This document shows, one piece after another, positions 63,081 through 64,000 of a stretch of DNA of 64,000 nt. Both the position numbers and the translations under genes were made by a program. Source of the DNA: Whitmania pigra. Lineage: Eukaryota > Annelida > Clitellata > Hirudinida > Haemopidae. Every line of letters starts with the position of its first letter. Position 1 is the first letter of the stretch. The notes below the pieces were generated by a model. The model did no database searches. It had not been told where the DNA came from and saw only the letters and a program-made list of their open reading frames with translations. Location: contig JAJTWR010000269.1 of NCBI GenBank assembly GCA_021613335.1, positions 567,501 to 631,500 on the forward strand, read 5' to 3'.

Positions 63081-64000
63081 TAATCAATCCATCATTTATA
63101 TAGCGCCCCGAACATGAGGGCGCTCCCTGGCAGTGCAGGCTGGGTTGCACACATGACACATAACGACTGTTGCTATGACCACCGAGTGAAGGAAAGCAGT
63201 TCATTCGTCTAATCTTCCGATAATATTATTATATATAATAATGAATTTAATTGTATTCATTGTGAGGTAGCGGAGATCATCCTACAAAAATCAAACTGCT
63301 TTTAAAACGTCATCAGCAACTTTCGGTGTACTTGTCGTACTTTTTAATCACATCCAACTAACAGAGCAGAGGTGGTTCGAAAGTTTTTGTGTCATCAATT
63401 AAAAAAACAAAACATTAAATTAAATAAATAAATTGGAATTATGATTTGGGATTGTTTGAGACTATAATTTCAAATAGTCTGTTATTGGACCATTATTAAT
63501 AGCTATTTTATCTTTCTTTAATAACAACATTATTTGTAATAACAAATGGCTATAGGTAAATAATACGATTATATTTTAATTCATTCACGACAGTCAAGAT
63601 GTTATCAGTTTTTTTTTATAAATTATTTGCTAATTTTGCTTTTGTAAACCATATGGTTGATATTACATGGCTTTTCAAAAAATTGTTGATTTCTTGATTA
63701 TGTACCATTATTACCTATTATTAGTCATTATGTTGCTATCATTTCAAAAGTTGTTTCGAGAAGTGGTGTTTTAGACGCTCTGAAAGAACTATAATGATTG
63801 AACTATAATTTTTTTTTTTTTACAAATTATCGTCATACTTGTGATGGGTTCATAATCGTGGCATGTTTATATTTATGATGATTTTATATTCTTAATGGTG
63901 AAATTAGTAAATATTTAAATATAATTCTCATGGACTAAAATGAGCGTACATTTCAGATCGTTTGTAACATCAATGATATTATAAATATTCGTAGTGATAA

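Larger units (their letters stand above)
59967..64000. other. Myosin intron or upstream region without recognisable exons
   Basis: Apart from the repeats listed, I found no exon encoding the missing myosin N-terminus (P-loop, switch I) and no other gene. The upstream myosin exons must lie beyond the window or be absent. Confidence 0.5.

Overview
The window is eukaryotic nuclear DNA, very AT-rich and packed with (AAT)n, (ATC)n, (GAT)n and other simple repeats. Its genes have many short exons joined by GT-AG introns. The conserved genes are animal genes. An insulin-like precursor of the eight-cysteine type described in molluscs and annelids points to a lophotrochozoan, perhaps an annelid such as a leech. 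That placement is inference, not a database match. All exon models were assembled by hand from splice signals, phase continuity and remembered family sequences.

Layout. 1-17.5 kb is mostly simple repeats and AT-rich DNA. It holds a phase-consistent six-exon minus-strand gene model of unknown function (14980 down to 4988) and, inside one of its introns, a hAT DNA transposon with a perfect 8-bp target duplication. 17.5-22.6 kb (minus) is 5-aminolevulinate synthase, the first enzyme of heme synthesis. 23.2 kb has an orphan candidate exon. 26.8-32.0 kb (plus) is a complete nine-exon OTUD5-type deubiquitinase. It is tail-to-tail with a complete seven-exon CTTNBP2/CTTNBP2NL-like gene (37.5-33.7 kb, minus). 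60.0-38.65 kb (minus) is the C-terminal two thirds of a class I myosin closest to myosin-Id. Its 5' exons, including the P-loop, are not in the window.

The most striking part is what sits inside the myosin introns, all on the opposite strand. A 1.65-kb intron holds an insulin-like peptide gene. A roughly 13.5-kb intron (45.3-58.8 kb) holds a tandem array of small secreted-protein genes: six paralogues with a shared 13-cysteine CPxC framework, a tryptophan-repeat protein with W-x2-W spacing, two nonsense-containing pseudogenes of it, and a gene with two KKR-QL(D/E) repeats that looks like a peptide precursor. Repeated promoter blocks show that the array grew by duplicating a two-gene unit (Cys gene plus partner gene). 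One unit lost its Cys gene. Two lost the partner's TATA box to a minisatellite-like insert. One was invaded by a 5'-truncated, GC-rich non-LTR retrotransposon.

60-64 kb holds a minisatellite, a hAT transposase remnant, dispersed repeats and a tRNA-like fragment, with no recognisable exons.
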